Source of the DNA: Hohaiivirga sp031546825
Lineage (GTDB): Bacteria > Pseudomonadota > Alphaproteobacteria > Rhizobiales > Beijerinckiaceae
DNA length: 64,000 bases
Reading direction: 5' to 3'
Assembly: GCA_031546825.1 (NCBI GenBank)
Contig: JAVBJU010000001.1
Span: forward strand, 1-64,000
Shown: in pieces, positions 34,862 through 43,799 of the stretch
How positions within the stretch are numbered: the first letter of the stretch is position 1
How the letters are laid out: every line of letters starts with the position of its first letter
The notes under the pieces: model-generated
Databases searched by the model: none
What the model was told of the DNA's origin: nothing
Seen by the model: the letters and a program-made list of their open reading frames with translations, nothing else
Program-made: the position numbers and the translations under genes

Positions 34862-36615
34862 GTACGACAATTCAAAATACCGCTCCTTCTGAAAACCTCA
34901 GCGTCGAGCCGCCACGTAGCGCCGTCAGGAAAAGCCGTTCCTTCGGCGCGGCTGAAATGCTGCTGTGGCTGTCTGTCGCCATTCTGGTGATCGTCGTGGT
35001 CGTACCGGTGGCGTTGATTTTCTTCAACGCCTTCTGGGTCGATGGCAGCTTTAATCTCGCCGATACCATGCGTATTCTACGCGAGCCGGACACCTATGAG
35101 GCCCTGCTCAACTCGCTTTATATCGGCGCAGGCGTCACCATTTTCAGCACCATTGTCGGCACCTTCTTTGCCTGGCTCGTGACGCGCACTGACATTCCCT
35201 ATAAGGGCTTCATGAAGGTGCTGTTTCTGGTGCCATTCATGCTGCCTTCCTTCATCGGGGCGCTGGCATGGAAAATGCTGCTGAACCCGCGCGTTGGCTA
35301 TATCAACAACCTCCTGCGTGACTGCTGGGATTTTCTCGGCATCGACGGCCCCATCGTCAATATCTATTCCTATGGCGGGATCATGGCGATTGAGACCATG
35401 TACCTGTTCCCGTTCGTGTTCATTCAGGTGAGCGGCGCGCTGGAACGCATGGACCCGACGCTTGAAGAAAGCGCCCGTATCTCCGGCGCCGGCCTCTTCA
35501 CCATCACCCGGAAAATCACCATTCCGCTGGTGATGCCAAGCATTCTCTCCGGCGCACTTCTGATTTTGCTTTATTCGATGGCGCATTTCGGCACCGTCGC
35601 TGTGCTCGGCATTCAGGAAGGCATCTTCAACATCCCGACGCTGATCTACCAGCGCATCCACCAGAGCGCCGGTAACTTCGCCTCAATCCGCGCGGGCACA
35701 GTGCTCGCCACCATTCTGGTGATGACGGCAGCGCTCATCATGTGGATACAGAACCGCGTCCTGACCAAGGGCCGGTATCAGATCATTGGCGGCAAAAGTT
35801 TTCGCCCTATCGAGGTGAAACTGCGGGGCCTGCGCATTCCGCTGTTTCTGTTTTCGCTCGCCTATATCGCCTTCACCATCGTGCTGCCAACGGCGACAAT
35901 CTTCCTGGTCGGCGGCCTCAAAACCTTCGGTTTGCCCATCACCTGGGAGAATTTGAGTCTTGCCAACTACCAGAACATCATCTTCACCAACCCGCAGACA
36001 CAGCAGGCAATCTGGAACAGCTTGTCGCTGGGGTTGACCGCCGCGGTCATTACCATGTTCGCCGGTGTCATTATCTCCTACGTCATCGTCAAGATGAAGG
36101 TACGCGGTAAGGGCGTTCTCGAGTTCCTCGGCATGCTGCCCTTCTCGGTGCCTGGGTCCGTGATTGCGCTCGGCGTCATCCTCGCCTGGGGCGGCAAATA
36201 CGGCATCAATCTCTACAACACCGTATGGATTATCCTGATCGCCTACATCGCCCGCTACATGGCCTTCTCACTGAAAGCCAACTCGGCGGCGCTGGAACAA
36301 GTGCATGACAGTCTCATTGAAGCGTCACGCGCGTGCGGTGCCAGTATGGGGCAATCGTTGAAGGACGTGGTGCTGCCACTGGTGCGTCCCGGCATGGTCG
36401 CCGCGTTCTTCCTGATTTTCCTGCCTGCTCTGCGCGAGTTGACGGTTTCGGTGATGCTTTATGGCACCAACACCCGCACCATCGGTGTGCAGATCTACGT
36501 GCTCAACGAAGACGGGCAGACGGTGGAATCGGCAGCACTTGCCGGTATCGCCCTGCTCATTATCGTCGGCGGCCAGATGGTCATTCAGCGCCTCACCGGC
36601 GTGCGAACAAAGTAA
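34858..36615 (+). CDS. ABC importer permease, two fused domains
   Basis: A 585-residue FbpB/AfuB-like permease with two binding-protein-dependent transport domains (about 30-300 and 330-585) and around twelve helices. Each half has an EAA-type coupling loop: LEESARISGAGLFTITRKITIPL (about residues 201-223) and LIEASRACGASMGQSLKDVVLPL (about 485-507). One chain therefore makes the full channel and needs two ATPase subunits, which here could be two different proteins. Overlaps the first ATPase gene by 4 bases; the second ATPase starts 10 bases downstream. Confidence 0.92.
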   Translation: MSTTIQNTAPSENLSVEPPRSAVRKSRSFGAAEMLLWLSVAILVIVVVVPVALIFFNAFWVDGSFNLADTMRILREPDTYEALLNSLYIGAGVTIFSTIVGTFFAWLVTRTDIPYKGFMKVLFLVPFMLPSFIGALAWKMLLNPRVGYINNLLRDCWDFLGIDGPIVNIYSYGGIMAIETMYLFPFVFIQVSGALERMDPTLEESARISGAGLFTITRKITIPLVMPSILSGALLILLYSMAHFGTVAVLGIQEGIFNIPTLIYQRIHQSAGNFASIRAGTVLATILVMTAALIMWIQNRVLTKGRYQIIGGKSFRPIEVKLRGLRIPLFLFSLAYIAFTIVLPTATIFLVGGLKTFGLPITWENLSLANYQNIIFTNPQTQQAIWNSLSLGLTAAVITMFAGVIISYVIVKMKVRGKGVLEFLGMLPFSVPGSVIALGVILAWGGKYGINLYNTVWIILIAYIARYMAFSLKANSAALEQVHDSLIEASRACGASMGQSLKDVVLPLVRPGMVAAFFLIFLPALRELTVSVMLYGTNTRTIGVQIYVLNEDGQTVESAALAGIALLIIVGGQMVIQRLTGVRTK

Positions 36616-36625
36616 GGAGGCCGAC

Positions 36626-37693
36626 ATGTCATATATCCGGCTCATCGGCATCACCAAGCGTTTCGGCAACGTTATCGCCGTCGATAATCTCAACCTCGAA
36701 ATCGGCAGGGGCGAGTGCTTTTCCATGCTCGGCCCATCGGGCTGCGGCAAGACCACAACATTGCGCATGGTCGCAGGCTTCGAGGATATAGACGAGGGCG
36801 AAATCCATGTGGGCGACAGGCTGCTGTCGTCCCACAAGAAAAACTTCTATCTGCCACCAGAGAAGCGCGATTTCGGCATGGTGTTCCAGGCCTTCGCCGT
36901 GTGGCCGCACCTGACGGTTTACGAGAACGTCGCGTTCCCGCTTCGCCTGCGCAAACTCAGCTCAGCGGAAATCCAGAAGCGCACGGAAGACGCGCTCAAG
37001 CATACCAACTTGATGTCTGCGGCATCCCAAAGCCCGATGGATCTGTCGGGCGGTGGCAAGCAGCGCGTGGCATTGGCGCGCGCGCTCGCCCTCAACCCGG
37101 ATGTGATGCTGCTCGATGAGCCGCTCTCCAGCCTCGACCCGCACCTACGCGAGGAGATGCGCTTCGAGATCAAAGAATTGCAGAAGAAATTCGGCTTCTC
37201 AATTCTCTACGTCACCCACGATCAGTCGGAAGCCATGGCGCTTTCCGACCGCATCATGATCATGCGCAAGGGTGTGGTCGAGCAGATTGGCGCCCCGCTT
37301 GATATCTATCGCAAACCGGCCAACAAGTTCGTATTCAGCTTTATCGGATTGTCGAATTTCACCGATGTAATTGCCTTAGGCGGGCCATGGCATGTTGGAG
37401 GAAGTGAAGCCAAGCTGCATAATCTGGAAGTCCCTCTTCAGGAGGACAAAAGCCCGATGCGCATTCTGGCGACACGTCCGTCCGAAATCGAGTTTGCCGA
37501 AACCGGGCACGTGCAGGGCATCGTCAAGCGTCGCACCTATCTCGGCGAGATCGTCGATTACGCCATCACTGTCGGAAACCGGGAAATTCGCGTGCAGAAA
37601 AGCGCCCGCAGACCGGGCCCGCAGCAGGGCGAGGCTTGCGGCCTCATCTTCACTAACCCGCACTGGTATCCGGCGGAATCCACAGAGCAGTGA
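36626..37693 (+). CDS. ABC importer ATPase, second of two
   Basis: A 355-residue ATPase paralogous to the one before the permease. Walker A GPSGCGKTTT, Q-loop MVFQAFAVWPHL, signature LSGGGKQRVALARA (Gly in place of the usual Gln), Walker B VMLLDEPLSSLD, H-loop VTHDQSEAMALSD and a TOBE-like tail. ATG 36626 follows AAGGAGG by 5 bases; the frame is open upstream but inside the permease. Shared blocks such as HLREEMRFEIKELQK and NLREEMRFEIKELQK show that the two ATPases arose by duplication. Confidence 0.92.
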   Translation: MSYIRLIGITKRFGNVIAVDNLNLEIGRGECFSMLGPSGCGKTTTLRMVAGFEDIDEGEIHVGDRLLSSHKKNFYLPPEKRDFGMVFQAFAVWPHLTVYENVAFPLRLRKLSSAEIQKRTEDALKHTNLMSAASQSPMDLSGGGKQRVALARALALNPDVMLLDEPLSSLDPHLREEMRFEIKELQKKFGFSILYVTHDQSEAMALSDRIMIMRKGVVEQIGAPLDIYRKPANKFVFSFIGLSNFTDVIALGGPWHVGGSEAKLHNLEVPLQEDKSPMRILATRPSEIEFAETGHVQGIVKRRTYLGEIVDYAITVGNREIRVQKSARRPGPQQGEACGLIFTNPHWYPAESTEQ

Positions 37694-37717
37694 GCTTCAT
37701 TGGGTGCATTGAAACCT

Positions 37718-37756
37718 AAAAGCGCCGCCTGATCATGAACCGGGCGGCGCTTTTTC
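37718..37756 (+). terminator. Rho-independent terminator after the importer operon
   Basis: AAAGCGCCGCC pairs with GGCGGCGCTTT across about 14 bases and runs into TTTTTCTTTTT. The stretch from here to the meaB start (about 220 bases) holds no further gene that I can support. Confidence 0.88.
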
Positions 37757-37975
37757 TTTTTCCCATCACATCCAGAAGTCCGGGTAGGGATTGCATCACC
37801 TCGGCACATTCGCCCACCTTTTTGCGGAAGATCGCGGAAACCATCACGGCGGTTGCGGCAACACTTCGGCTTACTCGCGTACAACGCTAATTGTGCTGAA
37901 TGTCGTCTCCCCCTGCGCCAATCCGCTCCACCCCGCATACTACGGCATCAGTCTGATCCGTGCTACATAACCCCT

Positions 37976-38974
37976 ATGATGACTGATTCCGCTCTTCCTC
38001 CAAACCGCCTCGCTCGGGTGCCCGACCCGGACAGCGTCCGTAATGGTGATCGCGCGGCGCTTGCGCGGGCCATTACGCTCATAGAATCGCGCCGGGTTGA
38101 TCACCGACGGCAGGCGCAAGGGTTGCTGAAATCACTGATGGACCGCACCGGCAAGGCGCTGCGTGTTGGCATCACCGGGGTGCCAGGCGCGGGCAAATCC
38201 ACCACCATTGATACGCTCGGCAGCATGTTGGTTGAGCGCGGCCACAAGGTGGCGGTGTTGGCGGTGGACCCCTCTTCCACCTATAGCGGCGGCGCGATCC
38301 TTGGCGACAAGACCCGCATGGCGAAGCTGTCGGCCCTCGACAATGCTTTTATACGCCCCTCGCCTTCCGCTGGAACGCTCGGAGGCGTTGCCGCCAAGAC
38401 GCGCGAAGCGATGCTGTTGTGCGAGGCGGCGGGCTATGACGTCATTCTGATTGAGACGGTTGGCGTCGGCCAGTCTGAGGTTTCTGTCGCCAATCTCACC
38501 GATTTCTTCCTGGTGCTGATGGTGGCGGGCACCGGCGACGAGTTGCAGGGCATCAAGAAAGGCATTCTGGAACTCGCCGATATGATCGCCGTCAACAAGT
38601 CCGATGAAAACGGCCATCAGAATGCGGCGGCGGCACAATACCGCAGCGCCTTGCGCATTCTCACCCCGCCGAATGCCATCTGGAAGCCGCCGGTCGTCAC
38701 AGTTTCCGGCCTGACCGGCCTCGGGCTCGCGGACATGTGGCAGCAGGTGATTGATCACCGTGAGATGATGATCAAGAACGGCGAACTCGCCATCAAACGC
38801 CGTAAGCAGGATACCAACTGGATGTGGGCGATGATCAACGAGCGCATCCAGGAACGCATCGCCCAGAACATCGCCACCAAGGACCGTATTCCGTTAATCG
38901 AAGAGCAACTGGCCCAAGGCGCGATTTCACCGATGACCGGCGCAGACGAGATCGTTGACCTGCTCAAGCTGTGA
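37976..38974 (+). CDS. meaB: Methylmalonyl-CoA mutase-associated GTPase MeaB (ArgK)
   Basis: G-protein chaperone that protects and reactivates B12-dependent methylmalonyl-CoA mutase. 332 residues. Motifs: P-loop GVPGAGKST (about residues 65-73), the family DPSSTYSGGAILGDKTRM (about 97-114), switch region IETVGVGQSE (about 160) and base-specific NKSD (about 208). The first ATG at 37976 (another follows at once) gives the usual length; the open frame back to 37853 is not family-like. The mutase itself is not in the window. A stand-alone gene, followed by a toxin-antitoxin pair. Confidence 0.93.
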   Translation: MMTDSALPPNRLARVPDPDSVRNGDRAALARAITLIESRRVDHRRQAQGLLKSLMDRTGKALRVGITGVPGAGKSTTIDTLGSMLVERGHKVAVLAVDPSSTYSGGAILGDKTRMAKLSALDNAFIRPSPSAGTLGGVAAKTREAMLLCEAAGYDVILIETVGVGQSEVSVANLTDFFLVLMVAGTGDELQGIKKGILELADMIAVNKSDENGHQNAAAAQYRSALRILTPPNAIWKPPVVTVSGLTGLGLADMWQQVIDHREMMIKNGELAIKRRKQDTNWMWAMINERIQERIAQNIATKDRIPLIEEQLAQGAISPMTGADEIVDLLKL

Positions 38975-39033
38975 CATATGCCACCTTGAAATTGACAAAA
39001 TTGTATGTACGTTATCACGGATGATGATAGGTT

Positions 39034-39318
39034 ATGGAATTCGAGTGGGATCCAGATAAGGCCAGAACGAACCATGCTAAACACGGAGTTTCGTTCGAGC
39101 TCGCGCAAGCTGTTTGGGAAGATCCTTTGCACGTTATCTTGCCGGATCGATTTGAAGATGGCGAGCAACGGTGGCACATCATCGGCATGGTCGGAGCTGT
39201 AACTTTATTGCTCGTTGTTCACACCTACCCGGATGCTAAAAATGAGTACTGTACCAGAATCATCGGGGCCAGAAAGGCAACGCGACATGAGCGGAAAAAC
39301 TACGAAGAAAACGCTTAG
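39034..39318 (+). CDS. brnT: Type II toxin BrnT
   Basis: A 94-residue BrnT-family ribonuclease toxin with a RelE-like fold. Family blocks: MEFEWDPDKARTNHAKHGVSF (start through about residue 21), AVWEDPLHV, RWHIIGMVG, LLVVHTY and the C-terminal RIIGARKATRHERKNYEE. It cleaves mRNA when free of BrnA. A TTGACA at 38993-38998 may be its -35 box. Lower GC than the neighbours in places (upstream leader AT-rich), in keeping with acquisition as a small mobile module. Overlaps brnA by 32 bases. Confidence 0.92.
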   Translation: MEFEWDPDKARTNHAKHGVSFELAQAVWEDPLHVILPDRFEDGEQRWHIIGMVGAVTLLLVVHTYPDAKNEYCTRIIGARKATRHERKNYEENA

Positions 39319-39586
39319 CCCGGAGCTTCTGGATCAATTACGCAAAGTTGCGGAGTTGCCAGAAGAAAACATTAACACAGTCGATATTCCTCAGGCTCCG
39401 GCGGAGAATTGGGCGTTCGCCCAACGTAGTGCTTTTTACAAACCTCTCAAGCGACCTGTAACCATCCGACTCGACGCAGATGTACTATCCTGGTTCAAGG
39501 AACACGCCGCCAAGGGGCGCTATCAGACTGAGATCAATCAAGTCCTGAGGCAATATGTTGTCAGCCAGGAAAAGCGAAGAGCATAA
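39287..39586 (+). CDS. brnA: Type II antitoxin BrnA
   Basis: A 99-residue BrnA antitoxin. The C-terminal half is a ribbon-helix-helix domain (KRPVTIRLDADVLSWFKEHA, about residues 50-69, then GRYQTEINQVLRQYV), and the N-terminal part binds BrnT. The pair normally represses its own promoter through BrnA. ATG 39287 (MSGKTTKK) has AAAGG 9 bases ahead; ATGs at 39215 and 39242 inside brnT are alternatives. Toxin-first order with overlap is the standard brnTA layout. Confidence 0.9.
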   Translation: MSGKTTKKTLSPELLDQLRKVAELPEENINTVDIPQAPAENWAFAQRSAFYKPLKRPVTIRLDADVLSWFKEHAAKGRYQTEINQVLRQYVVSQEKRRA

Positions 39587-39756
39587 GAGCCGCAGCGATT
39601 CCGCCGATGACAAGCGCGGGCGGACTCCGTCGATCTGCTCAAACGATAAAGCCCATCGATAAAATTTGAGGAATTCTTCCATATAATAGCGGTTCCCCTA
39701 AGCACGATACCGCGATAAACCCCTTTCGTTATAAAAGGGTATTTCAGGAGACCACT

Positions 39757-41067
39757 ATGCATATCACCATGATCGGCGCGGGTTATGTCGGCCTTGTTTC
39801 TGGGGCCTGTTTCGCCGATTTCGGCCATGTGGTCTCGTGCATCGATAACAACCCCGCCAAGATCGAAGCGCTCAATAATGGCGCAATACCGATCTATGAG
39901 CCGGGCCTTGCCGAACTTGTCGCCAAGAACGTGCGCGAAGGCCGCCTGTTTTTCTCAACTGATATGGCCAAAGCGGTATCGGATGCCGATGCGGTATTCA
40001 TAGCCGTTGGCACGCCCTCACGGCGCGGCGATGGCCATGCCGACCTGTCCTACGTCTATGCGGCGGCTAAAGAAATGGCCGGGCACCTCAAGGGCTATAC
40101 GGTGATCGTCGATAAATCGACCGTCCCGGTCGGAACAGGCGATGATGTGGAAAAGATTATCCGCGATGCCAATCCGCAAGCGGATTTCGATGTGGCTTCC
40201 AACCCGGAATTCTTGCGCGAAGGCGCGGCGATCTCTGATTTTAAGCGCCCAGACCGCATCGTCATCGGCGTCGAAAGCGAACGCGCAGCCGAGATGATGC
40301 GCGAAGTCTACCGCCCGCTTTATCTCAACCAGGCCCCCCTCCTCGTCACCGGACGGCGCACGGCGGAGTTGACCAAATATGCAGCCAATGCCTTCCTCGC
40401 CACCAAGATCACCTTCATCAACGAGATGGCGGATCTGTGCGAGAAGGTCGGTGCCAATGTGCAGGATGTGGCGCGCGGCATCGGCCTCGACAACCGCATC
40501 GGCTCAAAGTTCCTCCATGCCGGACCGGGCTATGGCGGCTCATGCTTCCCGAAGGACACGCTGGCCCTCATCAAGACCGCGCAGGATCACAACGCCCCGT
40601 CTCGCATTGTCGAGGCGGTAGTCGCCGTCAATGAGGCGCGCAAGCGGGCCATGGGCGCAAAAGTCATTGAAGCCTGCAATGGCTCGGTGAAGGGCAAGAC
40701 CATCGCCGTGCTCGGCCTGACCTTCAAGCCCAACACCGACGACATGCGCGACGCGCCCTCCATTGCCATCATCGACGAATTGCAGAAGGCGGGGGCAACC
40801 ATCCGCGCCTATGATCCGGAAGGCTTGGAGCAGGCCAAACAGGTTCTGCGCGATGTCGCTTACGCCGCCGACCCCTATGGCTGCATCGACGGCGCGGATG
40901 CGCTGGTTATCGTCACCGAATGGGATGCCTTCCGCGCGCTCGACTTCAAGCGGATAAAGACGCTTTTGAAACAGCCGGTTCTGGTGGATCTGCGCAATAT
41001 TTATCGCCCGGAAGAGATGGCAAAGCAGGGCTTCGCTTATGTGAGCGTTGGTCGCGGGGAAGGCTGA
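39757..41067 (+). CDS. ugd: UDP-glucose 6-dehydrogenase
   Basis: Oxidises UDP-glucose to UDP-glucuronate with two NAD+, supplying surface polysaccharide and lipid synthesis. 436 residues: N-terminal Rossmann motif GAGYVGLVSGACFADFGH (about 7-24), VDKSTVPVGTG, NPEFLREGAA (Glu), the lysine/asparagine region AANAFLATKITFINE (about 209-223) and catalytic Cys in GYGGSCFPKD (about 263). A small leader hairpin (CCCTTT/AAAGGG) precedes it. The UDP-glucuronate could feed the glycosyltransferase cluster at 51-56 kb, but no direct link is seen. Confidence 0.95.
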   Translation: MHITMIGAGYVGLVSGACFADFGHVVSCIDNNPAKIEALNNGAIPIYEPGLAELVAKNVREGRLFFSTDMAKAVSDADAVFIAVGTPSRRGDGHADLSYVYAAAKEMAGHLKGYTVIVDKSTVPVGTGDDVEKIIRDANPQADFDVASNPEFLREGAAISDFKRPDRIVIGVESERAAEMMREVYRPLYLNQAPLLVTGRRTAELTKYAANAFLATKITFINEMADLCEKVGANVQDVARGIGLDNRIGSKFLHAGPGYGGSCFPKDTLALIKTAQDHNAPSRIVEAVVAVNEARKRAMGAKVIEACNGSVKGKTIAVLGLTFKPNTDDMRDAPSIAIIDELQKAGATIRAYDPEGLEQAKQVLRDVAYAADPYGCIDGADALVIVTEWDAFRALDFKRIKTLLKQPVLVDLRNIYRPEEMAKQGFAYVSVGRGEG

Positions 41068-41090
41068 AGGCAAGGAGCGGGAGCAATACC

Positions 41091-41879
41091 ATGCGCCTTT
41101 CATTGAACACCGCACATGTCTGTTTGGCGCTCACCGGGATGGCGCCCGCGACAGCTTCCGCGGGGGAGCGCGCCTGCACCGTCATTCTCGACGCGGCTTC
41201 CAATGCAGTGCTGCTGCGCGAAGGGGATTGCGCAAGCCGCCTCAGTCCGGCCTCAAGCTTCAAGGTTGCGCTCGCTTTAATCGGCTATGATTCCGGCATC
41301 CTGAAAGACAGCAATATGCCGGCCCTGAAATTCCAGCCAACACCCGAGACGCCGAAGAGCGACAACAAGACCGTTGACCCCAGAATCTGGCTGCAAGACT
41401 CTGTGGTGTGGTATTCTCAAGCCCTGACGCGCCAGCTTGGTGAACCGCGGTTTGCCGAGTACGTGCAAAAGCTGTCTTATGGCAATGCTGATGTCAGCGG
41501 CATACCCGGCCGGTCGATTGGCTTGACCCAGGCTTGGCTCGATTCCTCGCTGAAAATATCTCCCGATGAACAGGCGGCTTTCATGCGCCGCATCGTTGAT
41601 TGCACCGTTGCGGTTTCAAGCACGGCATGTGCGCTCACCAAGAAAATCATGCCGGTTTTCAAGGCTGACACCTGGACGGTGTACGGCAAGACCGGCACGG
41701 TTCTTTATCGCAAAGACCCGCAAGGCAAGCGAACCGGCTGGTTCGTCGGCTGGGCCGAGCAAGATGGTAGAAAAATCGTTTTTGCCAGTGTTCACGATCA
41801 CGCGGGCAATGAGCTGCTCCCGGCGGGGCCGCAAGTGCGGGATGATTTTTTGAAGCGGCTGAGGGGATTCAGACCCTAA
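41091..41879 (+). CDS. Class D (OXA-type) beta-lactamase
   Basis: A 262-residue penicilloyl serine transferase with a Sec signal (about residues 1-25). Class D landmarks: nucleophile SSFK (about 59-62, where most OXA enzymes have STFK), YSQ-type segment WYSQALTRQLG (about 107-117; the second motif is Ser-x-Val-like SVVWYS), YGN in KLSYGNADVSG (about 130) and KTG in VYGKTGTV (about 202). The carboxylated Lys of SxxK is present. ATG 41091 follows GGAGCGGGAG. It starts 23 bases after ugd and may be co-transcribed. Resistance to beta-lactams is possible but may be modest in a chromosomal enzyme. Confidence 0.9.
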   Translation: MRLSLNTAHVCLALTGMAPATASAGERACTVILDAASNAVLLREGDCASRLSPASSFKVALALIGYDSGILKDSNMPALKFQPTPETPKSDNKTVDPRIWLQDSVVWYSQALTRQLGEPRFAEYVQKLSYGNADVSGIPGRSIGLTQAWLDSSLKISPDEQAAFMRRIVDCTVAVSSTACALTKKIMPVFKADTWTVYGKTGTVLYRKDPQGKRTGWFVGWAEQDGRKIVFASVHDHAGNELLPAGPQVRDDFLKRLRGFRP

Positions 41880-41897
41880 CCAAAGATTGTCCCTGCG

Positions 41898-42782
41898 TCA
41901 CTTTCCGACAATCAGCACGACGGTCGAGAGGACGATGGTGCCGATGATGATCGCTTTCCGCAGCACGTTCTTCTCTCCGATCAGGAAGACCGAGAGCAGG
42001 AAGCCGACAACAAGGCTGGTTCTTCTGAAAATCGACAGATAGGTGACATTCGCCAAAGGGTCCATCACAGCGAAAAAATAAAGAAGCTCCGCACCAACCC
42101 AGGATACGCCGACCAGCGGAACGGAAAGCGACCAATTCAGGCGGCAGCGGCCTCCGCGCCACGCGATATACGCAAGCATCAACAGCGCCAGTATGCACCG
42201 ATGCAGCGCGGACCATGCCTGTACGGCATAAATGGGCATCTCGAGCGTCTGCACCATGTATTTGTCGTAAACGGTTGTCACGGCTGACAGGATGGTTGCC
42301 GCGAGCATGAGAAAAACCGGCAGACTGCGCAGCATGTGGATGCCTTCGCTCCTCCCGACCGTGGACAGAAAATAATAGGCAAGGATCGAAACCAGCACCG
42401 TCGCCATTTGTAGCGGCGACAGGTATTCGCCGAAAACCACCATGCCCCCGATCAACGTCCATAAGGGTCCCGAGGCCCGAACCGCCCCGGAGAACGACAT
42501 CGGTAACTCGCGAACGGAATAATAGGCCAAGAGCCATGACAGAGTCATGGCAACGCCTTTGATGAGGATGACGCCCTGCTGGTAAAAGCCGGTGCGCCAG
42601 ACATCCACATGAAAGCCGAACCCCGCCGTTACCGGAAAAAAGGCAGGAAGCCACAGCAGTGCCCCGCATATCGACGACCAGAAAACAACCGGAACGACGC
42701 CATTGCCGATCATCGCCTTCTTGGTCCAGTAGTCATAAAAGCCCAACAAAACCCCAGCCGATATGCCAAACAGCATCCACAT
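41898..42782 (-). CDS. EamA/DMT-family transporter
   Basis: A 294-residue integral membrane protein with about ten helices in two repeats, the drug/metabolite transporter fold. The N-terminal half has FYDYWTKKAM and the ELPMSFSGAVRASGPLWTLIGG segment (about residues 91-112); the second half has ELLYFFAVMDPLANVTYLSIFRRTS (about 229-253). Substrate unknown. Its ATG shares one base with the stop of the upstream beta-helix gene (TGATG), so the two are translationally coupled and may act on one substrate. Confidence 0.85.
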   Translation of the reverse strand: MWMLFGISAGVLLGFYDYWTKKAMIGNGVVPVVFWSSICGALLWLPAFFPVTAGFGFHVDVWRTGFYQQGVILIKGVAMTLSWLLAYYSVRELPMSFSGAVRASGPLWTLIGGMVVFGEYLSPLQMATVLVSILAYYFLSTVGRSEGIHMLRSLPVFLMLAATILSAVTTVYDKYMVQTLEMPIYAVQAWSALHRCILALLMLAYIAWRGGRCRLNWSLSVPLVGVSWVGAELLYFFAVMDPLANVTYLSIFRRTSLVVGFLLSVFLIGEKNVLRKAIIIGTIVLSTVVLIVGK

Positions 42783-43417
42783 CAGAGCTTAGCCAGCGCC
42801 CGAGCTTCCGGCTTCGGATGATGAAGCGACTGCCGCTCCAGCGCTTCCAGCGCGAAGGCGCCGGTGCCTACAATGACGTGGCCTGCAGGAACCGTGAGGT
42901 TTCGGGCGACACCGCTGCCCTTCAACAGACCGGCGCGTAGGTCCGGATCGGGCTCGCGGAAGGAGCCGCCGGGGGCGAGGTGACAATCGTCCACCGTGAC
43001 CGCACCAAGAAGCTGGCTGCCGGTGCCGAGCGTCGTTTCACCGAATACCGCCGCGCCGTTGAGATAACGCCCCGTATCGCCGATGGAAATAGCGGCACCG
43101 GCACGGTTGGCTTTGGCAGTGAAACCGCCCTCCCCGAACTGGTTACCGTTGCCGATGATAACCGGCCCCATTGAGGCTTCAATCAGCGTATTGCTGTGAA
43201 ATATATTGCCGTTGCCCATGGCAAGTTGCATTCCGTCCGCGCACAGCAGGCTGACGCAAGGATAAAGCGTATTGCCGGAGCCGAGCGTGACGCCGCTGGA
43301 AATCAAGGTGGAGAACGGGTCGAGTATGGCGTTGCCCGCCGAGATCAAAGCCATGATCTCATCAATCGTCATCAGTCCGCGTTCACGGCGCAGCGTATTG
43401 AGTGCATTAAAAGGCAA
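42782..43417 (-). CDS. Left-handed beta-helix (hexapeptide-repeat) protein
   Basis: A 211-residue protein built of short repeats such as ISSGVTLGSGN, GPVIIGNGNQFG and GAAVFGETTLGTGS (from about 42 to 165), the pattern of left-handed beta-helix acyltransferase-like folds. I see no clear catalytic His, so it may be a binding or scaffold protein. The start is best placed at TTG 43417, 6 bases after GAGGAG; an ATG at 43372 would shorten it by 15 residues, and the frame is open to 43513. Coupled to the DMT transporter gene. Confidence 0.7.
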   Translation of the reverse strand: MPFNALNTLRRERGLMTIDEIMALISAGNAILDPFSTLISSGVTLGSGNTLYPCVSLLCADGMQLAMGNGNIFHSNTLIEASMGPVIIGNGNQFGEGGFTAKANRAGAAISIGDTGRYLNGAAVFGETTLGTGSQLLGAVTVDDCHLAPGGSFREPDPDLRAGLLKGSGVARNLTVPAGHVIVGTGAFALEALERQSLHHPKPEARALAKL

Positions 43418-43554
43418 GAAAAGCTCCTCGGAACAAGAGGATAAGACCGAACCCGCGCGACAATATAGAAAATCCACAGCTCGTCTAGTGACGACCCGCT
43501 TTCGGCGTGTCATAAGAAGCCTTGCCCGGCTCGAGCCGCAATATAAGGTGCGCG

Positions 43555-43791
43555 ATGCAGACTTTTTTCATTGAAATCAAATGCAAGCTTGGCAAGACCT
43601 ATGAGGTCGCCAACGGCCTCGCCGACCGCGAGATTGCCTCGGAAATCTATTCCACGGCGGGAAATTACGACATCTTGGCCAAGTTTCATGTCGATGACGA
43701 CGTTGATATCGGCCATTTCGTCGCCCAGCACGTCCAGACACTACCGGAAATCCAGGACACCCACACCATCATAACCTTCAAGGCCTTCTGA
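43555..43791 (+). CDS. Stand-alone RAM (Lrp/AsnC ligand-binding) domain protein
   Basis: A 78-residue protein consisting only of the RAM domain of Lrp/AsnC regulators: FIEIKCKLGKTYEVANGL, IYSTAGNYDILAKFHVDDD (about residues 31-49) and a closing LPEIQDTHTIITF. The helix-turn-helix is absent. Such proteins form rings and bind amino acids; some modulate full-length Lrp partners. AAGG lies 7 bases before ATG 43555. Convergent with the aldolase gene. Confidence 0.88.
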   Translation: MQTFFIEIKCKLGKTYEVANGLADREIASEIYSTAGNYDILAKFHVDDDVDIGHFVAQHVQTLPEIQDTHTIITFKAF

Positions 43792-43799
43792 AAGAAAAC

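Noticed and set aside
41869..42669. 266-codon minus-strand frame overlapping the DMT transporter in another frame
   Set aside because: The alternative frame has ten clear membrane segments; this one is Arg/His/Gly-rich without a fold.
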